From: Takakia lepidozioides | Taxonomy: Eukaryota; Streptophyta; Takakiopsida; Takakiales; Takakiaceae | DNA length: 64,000 bases | Direction: 5' to 3' | Assembly (NCBI GenBank): GCA_030704615.1 | Contig: CM060733.1 | Span: forward strand, 34,968,001-35,032,000 | Part shown: positions 33,385 through 44,900 of the stretch, one piece after another | How positions within the stretch are numbered: the first letter of the stretch is position 1 | How the letters are laid out: each line of letters opens with the position of its first letter | Program-made: the position numbers and the translations under genes | The notes under the pieces: generated by a model | Seen by the model: only the letters and a program-made list of their open reading frames with translations | The model's database searches: none | Told to the model about the DNA's origin: nothing

Positions 33385-36300
33385 ATGGCATGTGCTGCCG
33401 CGAAGGTGCTAGACGAGGAACGCAAAGCACCATTGGAATCAAATGGTTTGAAAGATGAGGCGGGAGAAATCTGTCATTTGCAACATTTGGTATCTCATTT
33501 GAAATGCATCCTACAGCTGCCCATAGACGGGCTTTTCAATCACACAAACCTCCGTTGGATACGCCAAGTTTCCAAGGGAAAAGGGAAACGGATATCCATC
33601 GAAGTAGCTGTCGTTCCATGGTCTCGCATTCCTGATTTTCTGGAGGGAGAAAGGAGTAGAGTGGATGGGAAGACCCAATTTTATGTTCAAGATCGAAAGT
33701 ACCGTGAGTTGCCAGATTTGACAACACCGCGTGCAAACAGTTATCGTCAGTGGCATAAGTAAGTCACTTATGAGGGTTGTATAACATTCCCAGCCCCACT
33801 TCTTTCTGCTGCCTAACAAAGTCGTATATGGCGATAACCCTCCTCGCTTTATATGCTTTTTTTGCAGGTACCACTGCTGCTACGGCCCGATAGATAGGCG
33901 CATGGACCCGCCGATTGTGAAGAAGAAAGAAAAACCGATAGCAGCCTCCGATAATCAAAAACCAGTCAAGCGAATCAGACGTAAGGCAGCGGATTTCGGA
34001 GAGTCATACAAACGTGGGTGTACGTGTAGCTTCAAAGTTGGCCAGTGTTTTCTAGATTCAGAGTTGGCAATCATCACATACTTCCAGAAACAGCATGTGG
34101 ATGCAAAAAGAAAGCCATAACATGGTTCAGCTGACCCCTCTTCCCATTTCTCGCGATTCGTGCATGCCCCTCGTCTCAGCCAAGATATGAAACAGTGGAT
34201 CGTCGATAGTCTTCGCAGTGGCCTATCTCCAGCTATGATTATGATACAACACACTCAACAGCTCCAGGAAGCTTTTGCGTCTCAGCCAGGCATGGAGTGG
34301 AGTCGTGATTGTTTCTTGTTCGAGTACGACGTGAGAAACATTGCCGACAAGCTTGCGATTGAGAGTTACAAAAAACATCCAGATGATGCACAAAGTGTAC
34401 ATATGTGGGTCGATAGCAATCCTGAAAGCGTCTTCTTCTACCATGAAGAGACAGCGCCAGTGGCGGGTGATTTGAAGTTCGTAATTGGAATACAAACGGA
34501 GTGGCAAAAATAGAAAATGATCGACCTGGGACACAACCGTGTGGTATCTTGCGATGCAACATTTGGGACCAACGAAAATAAGGTATTCGTGTCACGCTTT
34601 ACCTTTCATTGCATTCTGAAATGTGAGTGCCATGCAACTGTTGCCAATATTATAACACTCACCCTATTCATTTTTGTACCATTGCGACATTGCAGTTCCC
34701 AATGTATATCATGATGGTGTTCGACGAATGGCTCAACGGCATACCTGTTGCTTATATTATATCAGCGAGAAACAAAATGACTGACATGAGCCCCTGGATG
34801 AAACGTCTTCGCGACCGACTTCTTCAGAGCAAACCAGATTGGAGGCCAAATGCTTTTGTTGTCGACGATGCAGACGAAGAAATCAATGCTATCAGGTACA
34901 CGGCTAGAAGTTACAATGTTCTGAGTTACACAATAATTCACACTACAAGTTGCATGCACGAGGGGTTTCATGGATCGGGCTATACTGCTGCTAGTTACAC
35001 TGAGAATCACAGTAAGAGTTAAACTGCCAGTTACACGAGGGGGTGCATTGCTGCATGTAACACTTGGAGTTACACTGTCAGTTGCTTGAGGGGTTACATG
35101 GATTGGGTTGCAGTGCTGTCTGTTACACGGAGGGTTACACTATCAGTTAGACAGATGGTTATACTGCCTTGAGTTGGACGGAGGGTTACACTGCTGTGAG
35201 TTAGACCGAGGGTTACACTGCTATGAGGTAGACAGAGGGTTACACTGCGAGTTACACTGGGAGTTACACGGCGTGTCATCCGCAATCCTACATGGATTAG
35301 GTTGCACTGCTATAGCCTATGAGTTACACTGGGAGCATCGCAGAGGGTTGTATGGGTTGGGTCGCTCTGAGAGTTACACGGTGTAACATGGATTGCGTTA
35401 CAACGCTACGAGGGGTTATATGTGTTGGGTTACACTGCTGTGAGTTTCACTGATAGTTACATGACCAGATGCACGAGGGGTTACATGAGTCACACTACTA
35501 AGAATGACACTTTGAAGAGTTACACTTCTACGAGTTACACTGCGAAGAGTTCATCTGATAAGAGTTACACTGATGGAGTGGGTGGCATTTGATGTGTGTG
35601 CGTGCAGGGAATCGTTTGGGGACGTAGCGATATTTCTATGCCTTTGGCATGTTCGCCGCGCTTGGCTGAAACATTCGTGGCGTAAGATGCCCGATCCATA
35701 CACTCGCAATGCTGTTTTGAAACAGCTTGGCGACGTAATGTACGGCATTAACGCCTGTGTGGGAGTCACCCCAGAAGAGTGGGCGCTGGAGCGACTGGAA
35801 GATTTGAATTATTCCTATCCGCTTGCGCGTGACTTCCTACATTACATCATAATGGAATGGGTCCCAAAACTGAGCATGTGGATCACGGGGGCTCGTTATA
35901 TTCCCCACGCAAGTCAGGATACTAATGCCGCAATTGAATCTTGGCACGGAAATTTGAAGGCTCGTTTACGCTCGGGAAAGCAAAGGCTTGATGGCAGGAG
36001 AATCGATTGGCTGATCAGCGAACTCGTGGGTCCTGTTCTAACCCACTATTGGTATAGAGATAACTTGAAATCGAAAGGCTTCAAAAGGAATGTACGACAG
36101 GAGGAATTTATCAGTAATGTTGTTTGGACTGCAAGGGAGATCCCTGATGTCAATGTTCATTTGCCCACTGTTCCTGGTCATCCGGCGATTGTGGATAGTG
36201 TTCAAACGACCGGTCGAAGCTACACAATCTATGCACCTGCGACCACCTGGGCTTGTTGCGATTGTCCATGGGCTTTGAAGGGTAACTTGTGCAAACATCA

Positions 36301-36753
36301 AATCCGCTTCTTCAATTGATGAAGCCAAATCTGAAGGAAGGGCTTATTGTGAAGCTATGTGGCACAAAGCTCGGGACCATTCATGGAGGTCTTCACAAGT
36401 TGATGAAATCGGAACTTCCAGATATTGATGCAGAGGAGGAAGTTGTGAATCTAGCAGAGCCTACGGAGTGCTCAGCATCATCCCAGCGTGGTCGGCAGGA
36501 GCCATCGGATGTTTCATCAATTGAATCTGAGATGAAGTCCCTGTCGCTTCTTGGCAATGAGAGTGAAACAATGCGCAAACATCTGCTTGCCGAGCGTCGT
36601 TGTGTTCGTGGGAGGCTGTCCACTTTACAAGTTAAAATCGACAAAGGTCTGTTGCACCCTCTTCAAGCAGTTCCATTCATAAAAAATGATGATGGAAACA
36701 ACATGTCCCTTGCCAGGAAAGTAGGTTTTGTAGACCGGTTCCGTAGTAAGTGA
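33385..36753 (+). pseudogene. MULE-type transposase gene with SWIM zinc finger, decayed
   Basis: Four exons are 33385-33758, 33868-34582, 34696-34895 and 35608-36319. All introns have GT-AG ends and rejoin a continuous MULE protein. Order of domains: an N-terminal region, a zinc-binding domain (YHCCYGPIDRRM, GCTCSFKV, QHV), catalytic D1 in SCDATFGTN (34,553-34,555), D2 in VVDDADEEINA (about 34,863-34,868), LCLWHVRRAW, catalytic E in TNAAIESWHGNLKARL (35,936-35,938), and a SWIM finger CDCPWALKGNLCKHQI. The triad residues are kept. Two in-frame stops (TAA 34,118-34,120; TAG 34,511-34,513) and a one-base frameshift near 36,300, after which LLQLMKPNLKEG and an acidic tail continue to 36,753, show that the copy is broken. 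The frame before 33,385 has no ATG. Flanks and intron 3 consist of TGTAACCC-type repeats. Confidence 0.88.
34896..35607 (+). other. Intron 3 of the transposase gene, filled with GTTACAC-type repeats
   Basis: The donor atcag|gtacac and acceptor gtgcag|ggaatc join AINAIR to ESFGDVAIFLCLWH in frame. Nearly the whole 712 bp between is made of gagttacactg / ggttacac variants at about 10-35-bp spacing, the reverse complement of the flanking TGTAACCC word. Confidence 0.88.
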
Positions 36754-36859
36754 CCATTGAGTCCATTGGCAATGACACTTATTTTGTGATCACCAAGTTT
36801 AATATGAAGTACATGTCTGTTCATGGGTTGTTATTCACTTTGCCATTCCATCCACATTC

Positions 36860-37740
36860 AACCTATGTAACCCACTCAGTGGGACACCCATGGGCCGGGG
36901 TGACACACCGCAGGGTTACACCGTCTGGGGTTTCATAACGTAACATAGCTCTACTTAGTGTAACTCGCATCTGTGGTACTCCACACAGTGTAACACAGAT
37001 GAGTGTGAACCTCTTCAGTGTAACTCATTGTGGTGTAACTCCAAGTGTAACTGCAATGTAACTATCAACAGTGTAACCCAGTATGTAACCCCATAGAATA
37101 TTGTTGTCAGTGGTGTAACTCTAAGAATTATAAGTCGATGACTACAATGTGACTACAGGGTCTGGGTTAGTCTGCCGGGTTACATAACCCTTCAATACAG
37201 AGTGGGAAGATGCTGAAGTCGAGCACCTTTAGTCACCAACACTAGCCCCTGTATGTGTAACCCTCTATGTGTAACCCAATTTGTGTGTAACCCATGGACG
37301 TGTAATCCATGAGATAGATAATCATTCCGTTCAACCTATGTTATGGACCAGTGTAGCCCTCCGGAGTGTAACTTGTTGTTGTGTAACCCCAAGAAGTATG
37401 TATCCCGACCACATGTAACCCCCATTGATGTCACCCCATTGCATGTAACCCATTGTACAATTTGGGGTGCATGCTATAAACCCCGATGCTACATCACCCC
37501 ATCTTATGTATCCCCACGACACGTAGCCCTTGTATAGGCAACCCTGCCCACTTTCATTGTGCACAGTGTAACTTAGAACTGTGTAACCCTCTTGAGTGAG
37601 TGTAACCCGGAGTGTTGTAACTCCAAGAAGTATGTAGCCCGACCAGATGTTACCCCCACACTATTGTGACCCCATCGTATGTAACCCATTGTACATAGCC
37701 CTCATGTATGTAACCCCATGTAGTATAAATCTGAGAACTT
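36860..37740 (+). repeat. TGTAACCC-type array, right side
   Basis: gtgtaaccc, tgtaactcc and atgtaacccc variants recur for about 0.9 kb after the transposase gene, looser than the left array and in the same orientation as it. Variants such as gaagtatgta(t/g)cccgaccacatgtaaccccc repeat at about 37,394 and 37,627. Confidence 0.85.
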
Positions 37741-37782
37741 CAGTGCACAAACACTTCAGTGCGAAAAAAATAAAAAATAAAA

Positions 37783-37804
37783 CATATTATCCATGGATAA
37801 TATG
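37783..37804. other. 22-bp perfect palindrome
   Basis: Centre ccatgg, with arms catattatcca and its complement. A near copy (catattgtccatggataata) lies at about 37,939. Function unknown. Confidence 0.9.
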
Positions 37805-38342
37805 AGAATATTGAATTTGGGCTTAGATGGGCCTCCAAACTGCGGGGCCTTTGGCCACGATTTTGGTACCGTTGGAAAGTCCTTGATGACTAGGGGTGCA
37901 TCAACTTGGTTACAAATTTGGAGACGGAGTTGGCCAACATATTGTCCATGGATAATAGGAGATTGAATTTGGGTTTTCCCGGAGCAATGATATTCATGTG
38001 GGAGATTTGGAATTTCAAGTACTTTTGGTTGCTGGCAATTCGCAAAAAATGGTAAAGTGGATATTTCAATATATGAAGCCTCGACATGGGAGATTGCAAA
38101 AAATAGCAAAGTGGGCTTTGGGATTGCACTTGGATTGGACATTGGAGGTCGCACTTGGGCCTCCACATGGGAGAAGCACTTTGATACGTAGGAGATTGCA
38201 CTTGGGCTTAGATTTTAAATCATCAAACATGGGCCAATGACACATGCTACCGGCCTAGATCTCCCAAACTCCAGGGTCTCTGGATACTTGGGACTATATG
38301 ACATTGGACACTTGGGCCAAGGGCACAGGCTACCCTGGTTGT
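37805..38342. repeat. Repeat block flanking the inserted region, right copy
   Basis: Shares gagatttggaatttcaagtact and caaaaaatagcaaagtgggc with 30,340-30,440. It also contains internal repeats of gcacttgggc and cacatgggagat words. No gene. Confidence 0.6.
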
Positions 38343-38440
38343 AGTGTATACAGCCTCGTCAGGGATAATTTACCAGATATTCTCCATTGACTTCAACATG
38401 CTGATACTAAAAGGCTTTGACCTTAAGGGACAAAGCCAAT
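38343..38440 (+). pseudogene. Receptor kinase tail, third piece
   Basis: gcctcgtcagggata, ttgacttcaacatgctgatac and ctttgacct(t)aagggac match the end of the kinase remnant at 26,558-26,640. It is the missing end of remnant 2, separated from it by the inserted region. Confidence 0.7.
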
Positions 38441-40270
38441 AATCAGTATATGAATCGAGATGTTTGTTTTGTTTTATTTGTTTTGTAGATTTGAGATGTC
38501 CCCAACTGTGAGGCCCCAGCTTTGCTATTTTTTGTAGACCAAAAATACTTGAAAACCGCAGGTCCAAAAATCCAAGTCCTCCTCAACACTTGGGCCAACA
38601 GCACAGGCTACCCTTGTAGTATATAATGATCCACTGATAACTCATACAAGATCATAGATGAAGATGAATGGCTTGCAAAGTGATAAGCTCATAACTTGTA
38701 TAAGATCATAGATTAATGGCCTCAAAAGTATTAAACTGATAACTTTTACAAGGTCATAGTTAAATGCCTTGAAAGATCGAACCCAACGGTCGGCGAAGTG
38801 AAAAAATCATGGGCCTTTTGCCGGGAATGCTACATCGTGAGTATGCCCCGTGAGCCTGTGAGCACAATGCAGTCCTCTCTCTTGGCAGGAAAACATATTG
38901 GGCGTAGTACCGTGGTACCTGCCCATGTTGCGGTTCGACCCCTATTCTCGTGGATATTTGTTCAATTCTCTGTTCAGTCCTATTTTGTCCATATTCGAAA
39001 GGCAATGACACTCAAATGGAATACATGAGATTCATATTTTTTTGTTTATCTCATTCTTTATTCATTCATTCAAGTTTGTTCAGGATTTCAGTACTATTTC
39101 TTTCTTTATTCGAAAGTCGTTGACACTCTCAAATGTATTTCAAGATATTCATATTTCACCATTTTTCTCATTGTTTTTCCATTATTTTATTTTATTCACA
39201 ATTGTATTCAATTTAAGTTCATCCAATTTCTCATTCTTTCACCGAAGTTGATACTCTTCTGCAGTGTGACAACTCACCTACATATTGACTAGTACCTTTG
39301 TGGTCTTCGGCCATAACTATTCCATATGCTCTATACAAGTAGGCCACATTAGAACATTTCAGTTTGTGTCTTAACTGGGCATTTGTGGGTGCAATATATC
39401 CTATTCATCGATTGCTTTTGTATGTTAATTTAAGTCAATGCATGATCTCATTCTATATTTCTTGTATGTCATGTTTGTCTGTCGTCATTTTCTGCAGGCA
39501 GTTACATGGTTCTGTCGTATTTTTTTGGCTCGTATTTATATTTTCCACGGTAATAGGCCCTCCTTGTCCCATCCTCGACTATAGGGCCTGCTTCTCCCAC
39601 ACAGATTCCCTTGTAGGCTAAGCCCAGTTCACATGCTCAGGGGGCTAGGTTCACGCTGTAGCTACCCCAGCATTGTGCAGGCTCATCGAGTGCTTGTGTA
39701 GATAGACTCATCATAGAACTTGTAGGGACATAGAAAAGCCTGACAAAGGTTGGTAGAAATATTTCAATTCACAAGAAACATGACTTTACTCAAAGACCCT
39801 CGACCAAACGAAACAAAGAGAGGTGGACGCCAATTCGGAGTTAGTCTCAATAAGACAAGCTATGTCCATCCTCCCAGCTCTCCTTATTGTACTCAAGCTC
39901 TATGCGGAGAATTAGCTGAGATAACCATAGTATAAGTGCATGCTCAACTTAAATTATCTCCAACTTACTATTGAGGTACTTTCACTTGAGTCATTAAATG
40001 TAACTGGAGCTAACCGAGGCTTATCATTTCCGTTAACTATGACCTGTCAGCACTGCTATTATTGCACTGCGATTTGTCAATAATTCTGAGTAGAAATAAC
40101 TCCCCAGCTTTGCAATGAACTTTGAACGGATGAAATATGTTGATAACTTCATCCTGCATGGATGGAAACGTCCCTAAGTGTCTGATCAAAAGCTCTTCGA
40201 AAGTTCTTCAAGCGGATAGACACAGATAGGCGTAAGCCTCACAAGTAGACTGCGAGACTATTGTGTCTAT
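38441..40270. other. Spacer of unit 2, no gene
   Basis: 38,640-38,815 and 39,665-40,020 correspond to 26,650-26,900 and 27,870-28,060 in unit 1. The part between (38,816-39,660) is AT-rich and has no counterpart in unit 1. No coding sequence recognised. Confidence 0.55.
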
Positions 40271-40274
40271 ATTG

Positions 40275-40337
40275 TTGACCACGACACGTCGTTTGAGACT
40301 CTTGAGGACCAAGTAGTTGGTGACGGGCTACTATAAA
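40275..40337 (+). promoter_or_regulatory. Promoter elements of MiAMP1-type gene 2
   Basis: W-box TTGACC (40,275-40,280), ACGT core (40,286-40,289) and TATAAA (40,332-40,337), in the same order and spacing as in unit 1. The putative 5'UTR intron acceptor cgcag ends at 40,716. Confidence 0.65.
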
Positions 40338-40741
40338 ACCTGCTTCTTGGCTGCTGGAAGCCAGCCTCTTCCAAAGCTTGTGTCTCCTACCGGTCTCCTG
40401 CAGGCCTGCCGCTAGCCTAATCCAAGCCTTCGTTTGCTCCACTGGAGGCTGCAACAGCTGTTGTCTCACCTGCATTACTCTTCTTGTTCCAGTGAGATAG
40501 CAACACTCCTTGACGTCCTTGTTGTGTATTGAATCTGATGCGGTCACAGGTCAGGATATGTAGGTGGAGACATATTTGGACATCATGAAGATGATAATGC
40601 TTGACAAACTGTATCTTGCATTGTGTTCGTGTTCAGGCTGCATTGCACACTTTGATGGTGATCACAGGATTGCTGAAACTGTACTGATGTGATTTGTTTC
40701 TCTCTGTTCATCGCAGGCAGCTACCTTGCACATAACCCACC

Positions 40742-41062
40742 ATGGCAGCAAGCGGCAAGGGGCTGGTAATCCTCAGCTTGGGTGCACTGATGTTGCTCGT
40801 GATGATGGCCCAGCCTGCGGAAGCGAGCAGTTTCGTTGTGTGGCAAGGATCTGGTTGCACTGGGAACACTGCAACACTCAACGCCTGTGGGTGCAGCGAC
40901 GTGCCCGCTGGATTCAATGGCGGCTACTTGTGGACATACAACGGCCAGACCGGTGCAGCCTACAACGGCGGTGGGTGCAGTGGCGTCTCGCAGACACAGT
41001 TCAGTGGCAGTGGCAGTGATTGCAGTGGGTTCGGATGGCAGAGCTTTTTTATCCAATGCTAA
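40742..41062 (+). CDS. MiAMP1-family antimicrobial peptide, copy 2
   Basis: A 106-residue secreted six-cysteine peptide, with all cysteines, the signal peptide and the FGWQS...FIQC end conserved. Compared with copy 1, by-eye comparison shows three silent and nine amino-acid-changing base differences. These give eight replacements: V18L in the signal peptide, and E35Q, S63L, E67N, S71G, S76G, A77G and V91G in the mature peptide (numbers approximate). Two acidic residues of copy 1 are neutral here, so the charge shifts upward. Upstream and 3' flanks are as in unit 1, so the gene is probably expressed under similar control. Confidence 0.93.
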   Translation: MAASGKGLVILSLGALMLLVMMAQPAEASSFVVWQGSGCTGNTATLNACGCSDVPAGFNGGYLWTYNGQTGAAYNGGGCSGVSQTQFSGSGSDCSGFGWQSFFIQC

Positions 41063-41960
41063 ACATCGATCTAAGACGTAATCCTGGAGATAGAGCTCCA
41101 GGATGCGTATCAGAGGACATACAGATCAGAGGACACTGTACTTGAGTTACTCTCAGATTGGACGTCGGGCTTCGTAGGGAACCCCTGGCGCACAATCTTA
41201 AATAATCTTATGTACTTCGTGTGCATGACTAAAATTTGTGATATACGTGTGGTGTTTACACATCGAGCCAGTTACCATATCTTAATTTGGAAATGTTTTA
41301 TATAAATGTCAAAGTTAGAAGACAGAGATGTTGGACGAGGTCCCCTCATAGGGCCTTCCACGGGGTTCAAGCTCGAAACCTCGGGCTCCAGCCCTCGGTT
41401 GCTCTTGGGTTTTCACCTGAGTGTAGGCCAATACATTCAATGGCAACTGATCCGTAGTCAACATTGACAGTTTCTAAAATTTGTTATATATATATATGAG
41501 TGCCCAGGAAAATTCCATAGCTGCTTTCCATGCTAATTCTACACAAAATTTCCTAAACAGCAGAATCCCAAGTCAAAAAGATCTCCACAGTCAAGCAGCC
41601 TCATACTGAAGTGCAGGTCTTTGCTTTCTATTTCGCTACTACCCGAGAAACCCGAGGCCTGACAATCGTCCAGGGCCTCCTGGGCGGAACCTATTATTAA
41701 TCTTCTTACTTTTGCTTGGCAATGATAAACATTCACACCCCTCCTATGAATTCATAAGTCTTTCAACAAATGCATCTATAACCAAGAGGCAGGGGCAATG
41801 GAAAGGAAAACACAGAGTGTGAGACAAGATGTCTGCGATGAACAAAAAATGCTTCAAAACCTAGAGACTCTTAGAGTCCACTGTACAAAAAGAATATTTT
41901 CAGTGATCTCAGCATCCAGTACCTCAAGACCTTCCCAGAAATTCATTCTCATCATGCGCT
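41063..41960. other. 3' flank of gene 2 and intergenic region
   Basis: Up to 41,692 it parallels 29,083-29,636. The remainder is unique and probably includes the 3' UTR of the RELCH-like gene on the minus strand. Confidence 0.55.
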
Positions 41961-44900
41961 TCAACCCACTCTCTTCCTGTGGCAGAGGGGCCTGGGCTTG
42001 GGACTGGGAGCCTCAGCAGAGAGCTCCCCAGTATTGCTTCTACTCAAATAACCACCCTCTCCGAAAAGACTCCCCATGGATGTACCAACTGCCTTGCCGA
42101 TAGCATCTGATAGCCTGCCGCCCGTCCTCTCTCTTAGTATCACCTCTACTGCCTCCTTATGTGCTGGATCGAGGGCCTCTGGATCTTTCAGCAAATTCTG
42201 AATGGTTGGTACTAGAAGGTTGCTTACACTTGTTTGCGACAAATCTGCAAGCCCAGAGAAAAAGCACAGCAATCACAAAAGAATTACTACCTCCACTCCC
42301 TAAGTTCATGTCATGTTCACTTTTCTTAGAATTGAGAACTGTCCTTCTTTAACAACCAGTAGGTTGGACACAATCCCATCCCAATTCCTGTGTAAATTTT
42401 TACCATCAATGTCTGAATGGAGAAGGATAGAGGAAGTAAAAGTTTGGCAAGTAAATTGCTATCTCCCAAGAATCTGACACTTCAAGAGGCATACCAGTTG
42501 CATCAAGAGCTCGAATGGCTTCACAGAACACGTCAGCTTTTTCACGGCGCCGCAGCATAGAGGTACTCTGCACTAGACCCCCCGATAGGACCACCAGCTT
42601 TTGCAGCAGATGTGTGACCAGTCAAACTCAAACAACTTGTTCAACATCAATACGCAAAAAAAACAAGTGTACTTTTCCGAGCCACCTATCCACAGTCAAA
42701 ACTGCACTTGGAGCAGATCCCTTGGATTTGAAGTTTTTGATGTGTACTACTGCTTGTGGACTACCTGGATTACTGTGGTGCACCCTAAAAAGAGGGCACA
42801 CAGGGTCAAAGAGCTCAGTTTGGTTATGATCAAAGGTTCCAAAGGACATGTTTTCTGCAGACTGGCAATGATTGCTGGCTATGAAGCTTGAGAGCACCCT
42901 AGTTATTCCTCTCTCAATAAGGTCAGACCCCAGAATCAAGAATTATAAACAACAACACATTCTCAGCCCAAAAGCCCAGAGTTCCAGAGTTCTTAGCAAG
43001 GACTACCAAACAGCCACAGAACAACATCTATCAGGCAATCGCATAATAGTTTACCAGGCATGTAAAGCAGTGCGTGTCATGCAAGTCAGTTGTTGATGCC
43101 ATTATCAGAAAATAAAAAGGATATAGTCACGAAGACTGGAGGATGTCAAAGGAATGGCCACTGAAAGAGCACGCACAACTGCTACTGTTGTCTCATGTGA
43201 TCCATCCTCTAAAAAGGTGTCCATTTGTATTTTAACCTTGTCCACCACCTGTTAGCCCAACAAATAATCAGGTGACACATACTTGGAAGATGATTCTACT
43301 GGGAGTCTGAAGTGCTTCTCTTCAAATTGTTGTGTCATTGTGCCCTGAAACAGTGAAATTTTGGCAAGCCAAGAAATGCCAATCCAGAGACAGAGTCAGT
43401 GAACAGAGCACTCTTTTTCGTTTGTTCTTTGACCGTTGTTGATGGTTTCTTAAGTATTTCTTCTTGTTATACTTTGTCCCATAGACCCTCCTGGGGCCCT
43501 GTGGAGATTACCAGCATGTCTTTGTCAATACCAGCCTCACATCAACACTCAGTTCCTGGACTGTCCTTTGCAGTGAGTGAATGCTATGACAATTTCAGGC
43601 TGAGTTTCTATACCTGGCAAGTAAAAACCTCAAATGGCTCCTAAACAAGTGATATCCAATGGGGGATTAGGTCTTTAAGGGTATTTCTTAGCCAACCTCC
43701 AGATGGAACAGTCACTGAGCACATTCCTCTCTCACATTCACTCACATGATCACAATAAAAAGGGGTGGGAAAGTATTGAAACCCCTTCATCCTTGAAATG
43801 TTGAGCAACTGCTCCAAATGCATCAATGCTAGCATGCTTGACATGAAGATTTGGATCTGAACCCAGGGTCACAAGTGCTGGCAGCACCTGCTGTGCTGCA
43901 AATTTCAACTCCACATTCGCCACCTGCAATGTTTCCGGAGTCATAGCAATTTATTATGAAAAGACTCTTGGTATCATCACAACTGAAAGTGTGCAACTGA
44001 ACCCACCAAAAGAAATCCTTCGCCTTCAACACATATCCACAAATACTCCTTGCACCTTGTGTCTCCCTTTGATACGGCTGCCCACTGGTCAAGCATGTTC
44101 CAGGTTACTGTCCTCACTATGCTAGCACTAAACGTCCGAATGCATTGAACCCATTTAAAACCTACAAGATCTATAGGTATTCAAATCTGAAGTAAATAAA
44201 CGGCATAACCGAACTAGTGTGTAAACTGACAAACCCTGCAAGGCAGCAAAGAGACTCACTTACCAGTGCTTTCAAAAGAACGGCAGCACTGATTTTCACA
44301 GCAGCATGTGAGTTCATCACAAGTTCCCAAAGCACTCCCACAATCACTGCATGTTGCTGCTGAAATGTGCTGCATCCCACATTTAAGTCAGACTTTGGTT
44401 GCTAAGCGTCGCTGTTTTCCTGGATAAATTCAACTGTTAGATAGCTTGTTGCATGTCCCTTGTCGAATTGTTTCATAATTTTGGATCACAACATCAACAA
44501 TATTCCTGCAGAAATTTCTGTGGACCTAATGTATTCTAGTGGCCAAACTGGTAGCTCCTACCTGAAGCCATCTACAGGCTCCACATGTGAACAAAATCAA
44601 AGCTTTTTTTAGTAAGCAGATTTGAAATGAAGAAGGGATTTGAGATTTGCAGAAGGCGATTATGCTTTGGAAGAAGGCTTACCAGAGGAATCTGACAGCA
44701 TCAATGAGTTCGGGAGTGTAGGCAGATGTCCAGGCACCATTCTTGAGGCTAGACTGAAGAATCAGCTCTCGAAGGTAGAGAGCCAGCCCGCCCTCCTTCA
44801 TATTGGGAGCTCCCAAAACTCCAGCCAGTAGAAGGGGAAGTACACACAAAACTGCCAGCCGTTCCTCTGTTGACGTCCTTGGTTTTAACCCTATCATCCC

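Larger units (their letters stand above)
29637..41692 (+). repeat. Segmental duplication, unit 2 (expanded)
   Basis: Starts gccccctagtgatgtcag like unit 1 and ends at the matching end near 41,692. Relative to unit 1 it carries about 8 kb of extra sequence between about 30,190 and 38,340 (repeat arrays and a transposase gene), which splits its receptor-kinase remnant. Confidence 0.85.

Noticed and set aside
30690-37740. CRISPR array or telomere
   Set aside because: Unit length and spacing are irregular with no constant repeat and unique spacers, the context is plant nuclear, and the word is not the plant TTTAGGG repeat.
30690-37740. Left and right TGTAACCC arrays as long terminal inverted repeats of the MULE
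   Set aside because: Both arrays have the same orientation, so they are direct, not inverted. Only the intron array is reversed. No 9-11-bp target duplication was found.
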